Source: Natronosalvus caseinilyticus
Lineage (GTDB): Archaea; Halobacteriota; Halobacteria; Halobacteriales; Natrialbaceae
Reading direction: 5' to 3'
Length of the DNA stretch: 64,000 bases
Assembly (NCBI RefSeq): GCF_017357105.1
Contig: NZ_CP071596.1
Coordinates: forward strand, 1,674,001-1,738,000
A program made the position numbers and the translations under genes. Position 1 is the first letter of the stretch. Each line of letters opens with the position of its first letter. Positions 52,076 through 60,039 of the stretch are shown here, in pieces. A model generated the notes under the pieces. The model made no database searches. It was not told the origin of the DNA and worked only from the letters and a program-made list of their open reading frames with translations.

Positions 52076-52864
52076 GTGGCAGTTTCGTTCGACCTGTTCG
52101 GCACGCTCGTCGCCGCCGACCGCCCTGCGGACCCGGCGACGGCGGTCGCGACCGAACTCGAGAAACGCGGCGTGGCGGTCCCTGGCGACTGGGCCGAGCG
52201 CTACGCTCGCCCGACCGTCGATGCCCCCGAGGGCGCGGAGGTGCCGCTGCCGGCCCACGTCGGCCGGGCGCTCTCGAGCGCCGGCGTCGAGTGGCGAGCG
52301 GCCGGGGCGGGGAACGTCGTTCGTCGGGCCGTCGTCGCCGCGTTCGATCCCAACGTCGAGACCCGGGTCGGCGCCCGTCGGGCGGTCGAGGCCGCTCGCG
52401 AGCACGGACCCGTGGCCGTCTGCTCGAACTGCGCCGTCCCGGAACTGGTCGGGCGGACACTCGCTCGCTCGACGCTCGAGCGCGACGACTTCGACGCCGT
52501 CGTGACGAGCGTCGGCTGTGGGTGGCGCAAACCCTCGCCGCACATCTTCGAGACGACGGCGCGACGGCTCGGGGTCGACGTCACCGACCTGGTCCACGTG
52601 GGCGACGATCCGCGAACCGATGGCGGTATCGAGGCGGCCGGCGGAACGTCGGTCGTGCTCGAGGAGACGCCCCTCGAGTCGGTTCCCGATCGGCTTGAAT
52701 TGGTGTTAGAAAACGACTCGTCAACGGCGCCGGTCGGCGGAGAGACGGTCTGTGACGACGACTCGAGTGGTGAAGAGACGAGTGACGATGGCTCGAGCGA
52801 CGGCGAACCGACTTGTGACGGCGACTCGAGTGACGATGACGACTCGAGTGACCACGTGAAATGA
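52076..52864 (+). CDS. HAD-superfamily phosphatase heading the cobalamin operon
   Basis: 262 residues from GTG 52076. HAD motif I reads SFDLFGTLV with the nucleophile Asp and second position Phe rather than Asp, as often in haloacid-dehalogenase-like enzymes. A helical cap follows, then motif II with SNC, motif III in GWRKPSPHIFE and motif IV GDDPRTDGGIEAAG. The C-terminal 50 residues are an acidic Ser/Asp-rich tail made of short repeats. The stop overlaps cbiB by four bases. In this position it is a candidate phosphatase for alpha-ribazole-5'-phosphate or cobalamin-5'-phosphate, a step with no other gene visible here (inference). Confidence 0.82.
   Translation: MAVSFDLFGTLVAADRPADPATAVATELEKRGVAVPGDWAERYARPTVDAPEGAEVPLPAHVGRALSSAGVEWRAAGAGNVVRRAVVAAFDPNVETRVGARRAVEAAREHGPVAVCSNCAVPELVGRTLARSTLERDDFDAVVTSVGCGWRKPSPHIFETTARRLGVDVTDLVHVGDDPRTDGGIEAAGGTSVVLEETPLESVPDRLELVLENDSSTAPVGGETVCDDDSSGEETSDDGSSDGEPTCDGDSSDDDDSSDHVK
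52748..52856 (+). repeat. Degenerate acidic repeat in the HAD phosphatase tail
   Basis: Repeated GACTCGAGTGA/GGCTCGAGCGACG-type units encode DSSGEE, DGSSDGE, GDSSDDDDSSD. The units differ at third positions and in length, so the repeat is old or drifted. Confidence 0.7.
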
Positions 52865-53847
52865 CGGTCCAAACGCTCGCCGCGATCGGCCTGGCGCTCA
52901 GTCTCGACCTGCTGGTCGGGGAACCGCCGACGCGTTGTCATCCCGTGGCGTGGCTGGGTCGACTGATCGATCGACTCGACCGCCCCTGGTCCGCGACCGA
53001 TCGAATGCAGCGTCGAATCGGATTCCTCGTCGCCCTGTTCGTCCCCCTGATTCCGGCGGTGATCGCGGGGTATCTCGTCGTCGCGACGGGAAGGATCGAC
53101 CCCTTCTTCGGCGCGGTCGCCGCGTCGCTCGTCCTCTTTCTGACCACGAGTGTGCGGGCGCTCCTCGACCTCGCACAGGAAGTCGTCGCAGCGACCGGGG
53201 ACGACCTCGAGACCGCCCGCGAGCGCGTCCGCGGCCTCGTCGGCCGCGACGTGGACTCGCTCACGGACGCGGAGATCCGTTCGGCGGCAGTCGAGAGCGC
53301 AGCCGAGAATCTCGCCGACGGGTTCGCCGCGACGCTCCTCCCGTTCGCGCTCCTCGGTCCGATCTCGCTCCCCGCCGCCGCGGCGGCCGCCGCTTGGGTC
53401 AAGGGCGTCAATACCCTGGACTCGATGCTCGGCTACCCGTCGAAACCGATCGGTACCGCTAGTGCCCGCCTCGACGACCTCGTGATGGCCGTCCCCGCTC
53501 GAGTCACCGCGTGCTGTCTCGCACTGGTCACGAGCCGACCCCGGGCACTCTTTCGAGCCCGTCGCTGGGCGCGAGTCCCGTCCTCACCTAACTCCGGCTG
53601 GCCGATGGCGACGCTCGCCTGCGTGCTCGACGTTCGCCTCGAGAAACGCGGCGCGTACGTGCTGAACCCCGCAGAATCGCTCCCGACCCTCGAGGACGGC
53701 CGGCGTGCGATTTCGGTCGTCGGCCTGGCTGCCGCCGCGCTCGTGGCGGTAGCGGCGGTCTGTGTGGCGTCGGTGCCGACGCTCGAGTCGCTGATCGCGC
53801 CGACCGTCGACGCCGTCTCGACCCGCGTTCAGGGGGTGGTGCCGTGA
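52861..53847 (+). CDS. cbiB: Adenosylcobinamide-phosphate synthase CbiB
   Basis: 328 residues, integral membrane protein with four to five hydrophobic segments. The family start LALSLDLLVGEPPTRCHPVAWLGRLI is intact, and TSVRALLDLA, AVESAAENLADGFAATLLPFALLGP, VKGVNTLDSMLGY and ARLDDLV complete the conserved core. It joins aminopropanol phosphate (from CobD) to adenosylcobyric acid, giving adenosylcobinamide phosphate. It overlaps the HAD gene (ATGA) and is itself overlapped by cobS, so translation is coupled. Confidence 0.95.
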   Translation: MTVQTLAAIGLALSLDLLVGEPPTRCHPVAWLGRLIDRLDRPWSATDRMQRRIGFLVALFVPLIPAVIAGYLVVATGRIDPFFGAVAASLVLFLTTSVRALLDLAQEVVAATGDDLETARERVRGLVGRDVDSLTDAEIRSAAVESAAENLADGFAATLLPFALLGPISLPAAAAAAAWVKGVNTLDSMLGYPSKPIGTASARLDDLVMAVPARVTACCLALVTSRPRALFRARRWARVPSSPNSGWPMATLACVLDVRLEKRGAYVLNPAESLPTLEDGRRAISVVGLAAAALVAVAAVCVASVPTLESLIAPTVDAVSTRVQGVVP

Positions 53848-54656
53848 TCGGCGGACGGATTCGAACGGCCGTTCGTGCACTTCGCGGGGCTCTCGCCTTC
53901 CTGACGCGCCTGCCGGTCGGCTCGAGGACGGAAAATGTCGACGGGGCGATTACCGACACGAACACCGACCGGGACTGGAAGGCGTTTCGCTCGAGTCCGT
54001 GGACGATAACGGTCGTGGGGTGGATCGTCGGCGGACTGGCGGCCGTCGTCTTCCTCGCATCTCCGGTGGTGCCGGCTGCGACGATCGCCTTCGGATACCT
54101 GCTGGCCGTCTACGCGCTGACCGGGATCCACCACCTCGACGGCGTCGCGGATCTCGGCGACGCGCTCGTCGTCCACGGCGACGCCGAACGCCGGCGGGCC
54201 GTCATGACGGACACGACGACCGGCGTCGGCGCGCTGCTCGCCGTCTCGCTGGTCGTGGCGGGACTCGCGCTGGGCGCGCTCGCACTCGCCGGCGCGCCAG
54301 TCGCAGTCGCCGTTGGCGTCACCGTCGCCGCTGAGGTCGGCGCCAAGACTGGAATGGCCGCGATGGCCTGCTTCGGGACGGCCGTTCACGAGGGGTTCGG
54401 CTCGCAGTTGACGGACGCCGGGGGCCCGTCTGCGCTCCTCGGACCCGCGGCGCTGGCGATTCCGGCGGTCGCACTGACCTGGCCTCACCCGGCCGCGGCC
54501 GCGGCTCTCGTCGGCGCGCTCGCGGGAACCGCTCTTCCGTGGTGGTGGGCCCGACGACGGCTCGGGGGCGTCTCCGGCGACGTCTTCGGAGCGGCCAACG
54601 AGATCGGGCGACTGCTCGGCATCCACCTGGGGGTGATCGCGTGGACGCTCTGGTGA
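53844..54656 (+). CDS. cobS: Cobalamin 5'-phosphate synthase CobS
   Basis: 270 residues and about six to seven hydrophobic segments. The catalytic CDP-alcohol-transferase-like signature is TGIHHLDGVADLGDAL (about 92-107), and the C-terminal GGVSGDVFGAANEI is present. It joins alpha-ribazole (or its phosphate) to adenosyl-GDP-cobinamide made by CobY. GTG 53844 overlaps the cbiB stop by four bases. Confidence 0.96.
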   Translation: MIGGRIRTAVRALRGALAFLTRLPVGSRTENVDGAITDTNTDRDWKAFRSSPWTITVVGWIVGGLAAVVFLASPVVPAATIAFGYLLAVYALTGIHHLDGVADLGDALVVHGDAERRRAVMTDTTTGVGALLAVSLVVAGLALGALALAGAPVAVAVGVTVAAEVGAKTGMAAMACFGTAVHEGFGSQLTDAGGPSALLGPAALAIPAVALTWPHPAAAAALVGALAGTALPWWWARRRLGGVSGDVFGAANEIGRLLGIHLGVIAWTLW

Positions 54657-55309
54657 TGGCCGGCGGGCGGGGAACTCGACTCGAGAGCCGAGTCGAAAAG
54701 CCGCTGTACGAGATCGGCGGCGTCGCGATGATCGATCGGGTTCTCGCGGCGCTCGAGGCGAGTGCAGTCGGCCGGATTACCGTCGCGGTTTCGCCGAACG
54801 CGCCCGACACCCACGAGCACCTGGCGGAACGTAATCCTCCCATCACCCTTCGCGAGACCCCCGGCGATGGCTACGTCGCCGACCTCGGGTCGATCCTCGA
54901 GTCGGACTCGGCCCCAATTTCGACGCCGGTGCTGACAGTGGCCGCGGATCTTCCGTTGCTCGAGGGGGCGACGGTAGACGGCGTTCTCGAGCGGTACCGA
55001 CGCCGCGTTCGGGCGAGAAGACGGGAAGCCGGTGACGGCGGGGAAGCGCCGGCGCCGTCGATGACCGTCTGCGTCCCGACCGCGCTGAAACGACGGCTCG
55101 GGTTCAGCGTCGACGCGACGCTCGAATCCGACCGCCACCTCGCGCCGACCGGGGTCAACGTCGTCGGCACCTCCAGTGAAACGATGATCACACGCAGCTA
55201 CGACCACAGACTGGCCTGTAACGTGAACAGACGAACCGACGCCCGTGCGGCGAAGACGTACTGCCGTGATGGGGACGGCGAGGAGGAAGAAGAGGAAACG
55301 TTCCGATGA
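54641..55309 (+). CDS. cobY: GTP:adenosylcobinamide-phosphate guanylyltransferase CobY
   Basis: 222 residues. The nucleotidyltransferase motif MAGGRGTRLESRVEKPLYEIGG is at the N-terminus, followed by VAADLPLLEGATVD (the metal and GTP region) and GVNVV near the C-terminus, as in archaeal CobY rather than bacterial CobU. It activates adenosylcobinamide phosphate as the GDP derivative for CobS. GTG 54641 lies within the last 16 bases of cobS; the longer open frame upstream is not protein-like. The last residues are a Glu run. Confidence 0.92.
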   Translation: MDALVMAGGRGTRLESRVEKPLYEIGGVAMIDRVLAALEASAVGRITVAVSPNAPDTHEHLAERNPPITLRETPGDGYVADLGSILESDSAPISTPVLTVAADLPLLEGATVDGVLERYRRRVRARRREAGDGGEAPAPSMTVCVPTALKRRLGFSVDATLESDRHLAPTGVNVVGTSSETMITRSYDHRLACNVNRRTDARAAKTYCRDGDGEEEEEETFR

Positions 55310-56349
55310 GGGTCCTCCTCGCCGCCGGGTCGACCGAAACGGGACTTATCGACGGGCTCAGCGCCGCCGGGGCGTCGGCCGAAGTGATGGGCTACACGCC
55401 GCCAGCAGACGCCGAAATCCTCGTTTACGGTCGGCCGACGGCCGCGCCCGTCACCCCCGTGAGCCCGACCGGGTGCCCGACGCCGGCGGCGATCACCCGC
55501 GCCGTTCGGGAGGTCGTCGGCTTCGACGCGACGGTGCTCGATGCCGGCCTGTCCGAATCGACGGCCGCGCCGACGATCGACCTCGGGGCCGATCCAGGCG
55601 CTGACGTTCGCGAGGCCGTGGCGGTCCCGGACGCCGCGGGGATCTACGACCGGGCTCGCCAGTTCGGCGCGACGCTCCCCGACGATCGGGTGCTGATCGG
55701 CGAGACGATTCCGGGCGGGACGACGACCGCCCTGGGGGTCGCGACCGCCCTCGGAGCGCCCATCGGCGTCTCGTCGTCGCTCCCCCGGAATCCGCTCGAT
55801 CGCAAGCGAGCGGTCGTCGAGACGGGGCTGGCAGCGAGCGACCTCGCGCCCGGCGACTGTGCGGGCGATTCGCTGGCGGCGATCCGGGCGGTGGGCGATC
55901 CCGTCCAGGCCGCCGTCGCTGGCATTGCGGCCGGGGCGCTCGAGGCCGGCGTCGACGTGACCCTGGCCGGGGGGACGCAACTGGTCGCCGTCGCGGCCGT
56001 CCTCCGTCACGCCGGGGTCGACAGGCCGCTCCGACTCGCGACCACCTCGTTCGTGGCCGACGATCCGAGCGTCGACCTCGAGGCGGCCGGTGACCGGTTC
56101 GACCTCGAGGTGGTCGTCACCGACCCCGCGTTCGAGCGGAGCGAACACGTCTCGATGGCCCGGTACTGCGCCGGGGAGGCGAAAGAGGGCGTCGCCATGG
56201 GCGGGGCGCTCTCGCTCGTTCCGCCCGGAGAGATGGCGACCGTTCGCCGGCGGATCGAAGCCGTCTGCGAGCGACTGGGCGTCGACGGTGAGACGACGGC
56301 GGAGGGCCCGCGATCACCGGACGCGAGGGGTGACGGCGATGCATCCTGA
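55306..56349 (+). CDS. cobT: Archaeal CobT-like nicotinate-nucleotide phosphoribosyltransferase (UPF0284)
   Basis: 347 residues. The start MRVLLAAGSTETGLIDGLSAAG and the segments IGETIPGGTTTALGVATALG, SSLPRNPLDRKRAVV, and AGGTQLVAVAAVLRH match the archaeal UPF0284 proteins, which are predicted to replace bacterial CobT. The reaction would activate the lower-ligand base by ribosylation with nicotinate mononucleotide. It overlaps cobY by four bases and cobD by 11 bases. Assignment to CobT depends on homology and operon context. Confidence 0.88.
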   Translation: MRVLLAAGSTETGLIDGLSAAGASAEVMGYTPPADAEILVYGRPTAAPVTPVSPTGCPTPAAITRAVREVVGFDATVLDAGLSESTAAPTIDLGADPGADVREAVAVPDAAGIYDRARQFGATLPDDRVLIGETIPGGTTTALGVATALGAPIGVSSSLPRNPLDRKRAVVETGLAASDLAPGDCAGDSLAAIRAVGDPVQAAVAGIAAGALEAGVDVTLAGGTQLVAVAAVLRHAGVDRPLRLATTSFVADDPSVDLEAAGDRFDLEVVVTDPAFERSEHVSMARYCAGEAKEGVAMGGALSLVPPGEMATVRRRIEAVCERLGVDGETTAEGPRSPDARGDGDAS

Positions 56350-57430
56350 CGCCATCGACGGCGAGGGGCGCGTTCCACACGGCGGGGAACCCGACCGTTC
56401 GCTGCTCGACTTCTCGGCGAACACGAATCCGCGGACGCCGGAGGGCGTCGAGTCGGTCTACGCCGACGCGCTCGAGACGGCCCGGCGGTATCCGGACGAC
56501 GGGTATCCGGCCTACCGGAACGCGGCCGGGACCTACGTCGGCTGCGACCCGTCCGCCGTCGTGCCGACGCCGGGCGGCCTCGCCGCGATTCGCCTCGCCC
56601 TCGAAGTGACCCTCGATCCTGGCGATCTGGCCGTCGTTCCGCACCCGAGTTTCGGCGAGTACGCCCGGGAGGTTCGCCTCCAGGGGGCGAGGCCGCGGTT
56701 TGTGCCCCACGAGACGGTGTGTGACCTCGAGGCCGAGTCGCTGCGGGACGTCGACCTGGTCGTCGTCTGCACGCCGAACAACCCCACGGGCGACCTTCCC
56801 GATCGCTCGCGCCTCGAGGCGCTCGCCGATCGGTGCCGAGCGGCCGGGACGACGCTGCTCGTCGACGAGGCGTTTCTGGGGTTCACCGAGCAGGAATCGA
56901 TGGCTCGACGGGAGGACGAGTGCGTCGTCGTCGCCCGCTCGCTCACCAAACTCTTCGGGCTACCGGGGCTCAGGGCGGGGTTCGCCGTCGCGTTCGGTCC
57001 GCTCGGCGAGCGCCTCGAGACGGCCCGTCGCACGTGGAACCTCGGCTCACCCGCGGCTACCGTCGGCGCGTACTGCATGGGGCAGACGGCGTTCGTGCGT
57101 GACACGCGAGAGCGAGTCGCCGAAGAGCGAGAACGGCTGCGCGAGGCGCTGTTAGCGGACGACCGTTACGCGGTGGCGTCTTCAAGTGCGCCGTTCCTGT
57201 TGCTCGAGGTCGACGGCGACGGTGGTGACGGTGGCGACGGCGGGGAAGCCGGTTCCGCCGACAGTGACGGGACGACCGATCCCGTCGACGACCTCCTCGA
57301 GCGAACCCGCGAGGCCGGAGTCGTCCTCCGGGATGCCCGTTCCTTCCGCGGGCTCGACTCGCACGTCCGCGTTGCGGTCAAGGACCGCGACGCGAACGAT
57401 CGGCTTCTCGAGGTGTTGGTGGATGACTGA
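56339..57430 (+). CDS. cobD: PLP-dependent L-threonine-phosphate decarboxylase-like CobD
   Basis: 363 residues, fold type I aminotransferase class. FSANTNPRTPEGVES, CTPNNPTGDLPDRS, LVDEAFLGF and the Schiff-base Lys in SLTKLFGLPGLR are all present, with the Arg ligand near the C-terminus (HVRVAVKDRDANDRL). This family includes HisC and CobD; the operon position next to cbiB favours CobD, which gives aminopropanol phosphate for CbiB. A Gly/Asp-rich insert (about 57211-57280) interrupts the C-terminal domain. ATG 56339 is chosen. Confidence 0.87.
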   Translation: MHPDAIDGEGRVPHGGEPDRSLLDFSANTNPRTPEGVESVYADALETARRYPDDGYPAYRNAAGTYVGCDPSAVVPTPGGLAAIRLALEVTLDPGDLAVVPHPSFGEYAREVRLQGARPRFVPHETVCDLEAESLRDVDLVVVCTPNNPTGDLPDRSRLEALADRCRAAGTTLLVDEAFLGFTEQESMARREDECVVVARSLTKLFGLPGLRAGFAVAFGPLGERLETARRTWNLGSPAATVGAYCMGQTAFVRDTRERVAEERERLREALLADDRYAVASSSAPFLLLEVDGDGGDGGDGGEAGSADSDGTTDPVDDLLERTREAGVVLRDARSFRGLDSHVRVAVKDRDANDRLLEVLVDD

Positions 57431-58283
57431 TGGCGACACGGACGCTGACGCCGATACCGCCCCCGGCGGCAACGCCGACGCCGAGTACCGGGCCGAACGA
57501 ACCGACGGCGTCCTCTGTGTCCACCGCCCCGGGGTCGAGTGGCTCTCCTCGGGCTGGAACGGCGGTCGGACGCGAACCGACCGGGCATTCAACGTCTCGG
57601 TTCCCGAGGATTGGCGCTGTGACGACCTCGCCCACTACATCGAGGGGCGCCTCGAGCGGGCGGGTTTTGTGGACGGCCGACGCGACCGCCCCGTCCTGCT
57701 CACCGGCGTCGACCTGGCGCACGCCCGCGGCGCCCGTTGCGGATCGGTGACGGTCTACGCCACGGCCGGGATCTCGAACCCGGCCGCGTTGCCGATGGAT
57801 CCGGCCGGGGGATCGTTGCCCGACGGACGGCTCGAGCCCGATTCCCTCGAACGGACTGAAGGGTCGAACTCGGGAGACGGCGGGGACAAACGAGGGGGCA
57901 ACGAGGGCGAGCGAGGGAGTGAACGCCGCGCCGGCACGGTCAATCTGATCGTCGGGACGACCCGCGCGCTCGAGGCGGGGGCTCTCGAGAACCTCCTCGC
58001 GGTTGCAGCGGAGGCGAAGGCGGCGACGCTCCTCGCGCGAACGGGATTTCCCGGGACGACGACGGACGCGATCGTCGTCGGCCACGACCCGTCTGGCACC
58101 AACCTCCCGTTCTCGGGTAGCGCGACGGCCGTCGGCGCGGCGACCCGGGCGTGCGTTCGGGAGGCGATCACGGCGTCGCTGGCGTCCAGGTACGAGGGAA
58201 CCGATGCGACGATTCCGCCGAGCGTCCAGGCGGCCGAGTACGGCGTCTCGACGGACGCGCGGGCGACGGTCTTTCGTCCCTGA
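57423..58283 (+). CDS. cbiZ: Adenosylcobinamide amidohydrolase CbiZ
   Basis: 286 residues from ATG 57423, overlapping the cobD stop by eight bases. The CbiZ core is visible: WLSSGWNGGRTRTDRAFNVSVP, LLTGVDLAHARGARCGSVTVYATAGISNPAA, VNLIVGTTRALEAGAL and TDAIVVGHDPSG. CbiZ hydrolyses the amide of (pseudo)cobinamide to return adenosylcobyric acid, which CbiB then uses, so the cell can salvage foreign corrinoids. A Gly/Ser/Glu-rich insert at about residues 135-180 is unlike bacterial CbiZ. It is the last gene of the operon. Confidence 0.93.
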   Translation: MTDGDTDADADTAPGGNADAEYRAERTDGVLCVHRPGVEWLSSGWNGGRTRTDRAFNVSVPEDWRCDDLAHYIEGRLERAGFVDGRRDRPVLLTGVDLAHARGARCGSVTVYATAGISNPAALPMDPAGGSLPDGRLEPDSLERTEGSNSGDGGDKRGGNEGERGSERRAGTVNLIVGTTRALEAGALENLLAVAAEAKAATLLARTGFPGTTTDAIVVGHDPSGTNLPFSGSATAVGAATRACVREAITASLASRYEGTDATIPPSVQAAEYGVSTDARATVFRP

Positions 58284-58350
58284 GCCCAGCCCCGAGTTCG
58301 CCTCGAGCGAGTCGCCGGTCTATATGGCCGTCCGCTTCCTGCTATCGTCT

Positions 58351-58779
58351 ATGCCGAGCGAGGATCGAGATCGGGACCCGACGACCGTCCGTTCGCTGGC
58401 CGTCACCGCCGAGGACGTGGTGAACGCGTTCGTCTACACCCGCGAGAACCCCGGCCAGGCAGTCCTCCGAGCGACACCACCGTTTCACGGACGAATGCGC
58501 GCCCGCCTGCACGTCTACCGGGTCGACGATTCGCCGGCAACCGGCGCCGTTCACCTCGAGGCCGCGGCCCTGCTCGACGACGAAATCGTCGCGGCGTATC
58601 CGACGCTCGCGGAGGTCGAACAGCGCCTCGACGGCGAGGCGAGTGCCGAAACAGTACGAGAGCAACGCGCCGACGCGCTCGAGGCGTGGGCCGAACGAGC
58701 ACGGGAGTCGATCCTCGAGTCGGCGACGCTCGAGACGGCCAACGGGACACATCGGGTGTCGGTGAGGACGCTCGGGTGA
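58351..58779 (+). CDS. Haloarchaeal 142-residue protein of unknown function
   Basis: Unrecognised. The domain reads VRSLAVTAEDVVNAFVYTRE, then TPPFHGRMRARLHVYR, an acidic VHLEAAALLDDEIVAAYPTLAEVEQRL and a C-terminal helix with AEAWAERARESILE-type spacing. A TATA-like CTATAT at about 58319-58324 lies roughly 27 bases before ATG 58351, so it likely has its own leaderless promoter rather than being part of the cobalamin operon. An in-frame ATG at 58324 is within that TATA element and is rejected. Confidence 0.75.
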   Translation: MPSEDRDRDPTTVRSLAVTAEDVVNAFVYTRENPGQAVLRATPPFHGRMRARLHVYRVDDSPATGAVHLEAAALLDDEIVAAYPTLAEVEQRLDGEASAETVREQRADALEAWAERARESILESATLETANGTHRVSVRTLG

Positions 58780-58947
58780 ATTGCCCGTCGGTGACTAGAC
58801 CTCGGTGACCAGACTTCGGTGACCACACCCGGGAGACCAGACGTCGTTTTCGGGCAATTCGGGTACTCTCGAGCCCGTACTCATCAACCAGTTTCACTTT
58901 CACTGCGGACGGATCGACTTCACGTGGGTCGGGTCGAATGCCGACGT

Positions 58948-59118
58948 ATGCACACCGCTACGACCCACGACGACTCGAGACAGCAACGCACGCGGCGAAT
59001 CGACGTCACCGACCTCGACGCCGCCGGTGTCGAGGAGTTCGTTCGCACGAGCGTCGACACCGACGCCGTCTCGCTCGAGCATCGCGGCGCGCGGACCTAC
59101 CTCGTCGTCGGGCAGTGA
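58948..59118 (+). CDS. 56-residue small acidic protein
   Basis: MHTATTHDDSRQQRTRRIDVTDLDAAGVEEFVRTSVDTDAVSLEHRGARTYLVVGQ-type protein (shown in parts: RRIDVTDLDAAG, FVRTSVDTD, RTYLVVG). Its size and DV-DLDAAGVEEFVR helix suit a haloarchaeal small protein; no known domain. The ATG at 58948 is supported by composition only; longer upstream frames are Arg/Ser-rich. Confidence 0.6.
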   Translation: MHTATTHDDSRQQRTRRIDVTDLDAAGVEEFVRTSVDTDAVSLEHRGARTYLVVGQ

Positions 59119-59198
59119 GTTGAGAACGGTTCGCGAGAGGTGCTCGAACGGATTTTCGAGTGGGAAGGCACTTCCGTCAGCGCCCCCTCGACTCGAGC

Positions 59199-59906
59199 GT
59201 GACCGACGACGCCGGGAGCGAGCGCGAGATACGGGACGGCGACGGTGCTGTCAGAACCGACGACAGTGCTGCCGGCGCCGACGCCGACACCGACGACAGC
59301 GATCGCAAGCGCACCGAGTCTGGTCCTCATCTCGGCCTGGATCGCCCGTCCGCACCCGAAACGCACACCGATCTCGACTCGAGCGAAATCGCTCCCGATT
59401 CGGAACCGCCGTTTCCCGTCGAGGTGTACCCCGACCGCGAGGTGATCGTCGAGTTCGATCCCGGCCTCACGTTCGAGTGCGTCGAGGACTGCACCTGGTG
59501 TTGCCACCACGGCGTCTTGCTCTATGACCGCGACCTCCTCGAGTTAGCCCAGCGAGCGAACCTCTCGGAGACGACGACCCAGTTTCGCGGCGAACCGTTC
59601 GTTACCCGGGAGGCCAAAGACCGCGAGGAACACGTCGCCGAGGACGGCCAGGCCTGCGCCTTCCTCCGGGAGGACGGGTTGTGTTCGCTCCACCTCGAGC
59701 AGGACTGGAAGCCCACGCGGTGTTCGGTCTTCCCGCTGGGCGTCTGGCTCGAGGACGACGGCCTCCACGTCGACATCCGGGACTCGGCGCACGACCACTG
59801 CGAGGGTCTCGGTGTGAGCGAGCGCCGGGTCGTCGACAACCTCGAGGCGTTTCTCCCCGAACTCCTCTGGGACCTCGAGAATCCGGACAGTGATCGGGTG
59901 CTCTGA
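59199..59906 (+). CDS. YkgJ-like Cys-cluster (putative Zn/Fe-binding) protein
   Basis: 235 residues from GTG 59199. The C-terminal 150 residues hold the YkgJ-family cysteine cluster: ECVEDCTWCCHHGV, then CAFLREDGLCSLH and WKPTRCSVFPLGVW, with DHCEGLG near the end, spaced as in the UPF0153/YkgJ family proposed to bind zinc or an iron-sulfur cluster. The first 80 residues are an acidic, disordered extension. No substrate is known. TTG or other upstream starts at 59160 would only lengthen the disordered part. Confidence 0.83.
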   Translation: MTDDAGSEREIRDGDGAVRTDDSAAGADADTDDSDRKRTESGPHLGLDRPSAPETHTDLDSSEIAPDSEPPFPVEVYPDREVIVEFDPGLTFECVEDCTWCCHHGVLLYDRDLLELAQRANLSETTTQFRGEPFVTREAKDREEHVAEDGQACAFLREDGLCSLHLEQDWKPTRCSVFPLGVWLEDDGLHVDIRDSAHDHCEGLGVSERRVVDNLEAFLPELLWDLENPDSDRVL

Positions 59907-59951
59907 GGGGGCTCGAGATGGTAGCAGCCGATATTGAGAAGCCTGTATAAT

Positions 59952-59968
59952 ACTATAGATTGTATAGT
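59952..59968. promoter_or_regulatory. ACTATA-N5-TATAGT dyad upstream of mvk
   Basis: A 6+6 palindrome in a strongly AT-rich stretch, followed by two direct ATCGCGA repeats (59981-59994), each with the self-complementary TCGCGA. All lie 45-90 bases before the mevalonate kinase start and look like a regulatory region. Confidence 0.4.
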
Positions 59969-60008
59969 TAACATTCTCCGATCGCGAATCGCGACAACGA
60001 GAAGATAG

Positions 60009-60017
60009 CTATTAACC
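60009..60017 (+). promoter_or_regulatory. TATA box of mvk
   Basis: CTATTAACC about 27 bases before ATG 60040, giving a leaderless mvk-ipk mRNA. Confidence 0.55.
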
Positions 60018-60039
60018 GTCGTCGTGCGAACGCCCGTAC

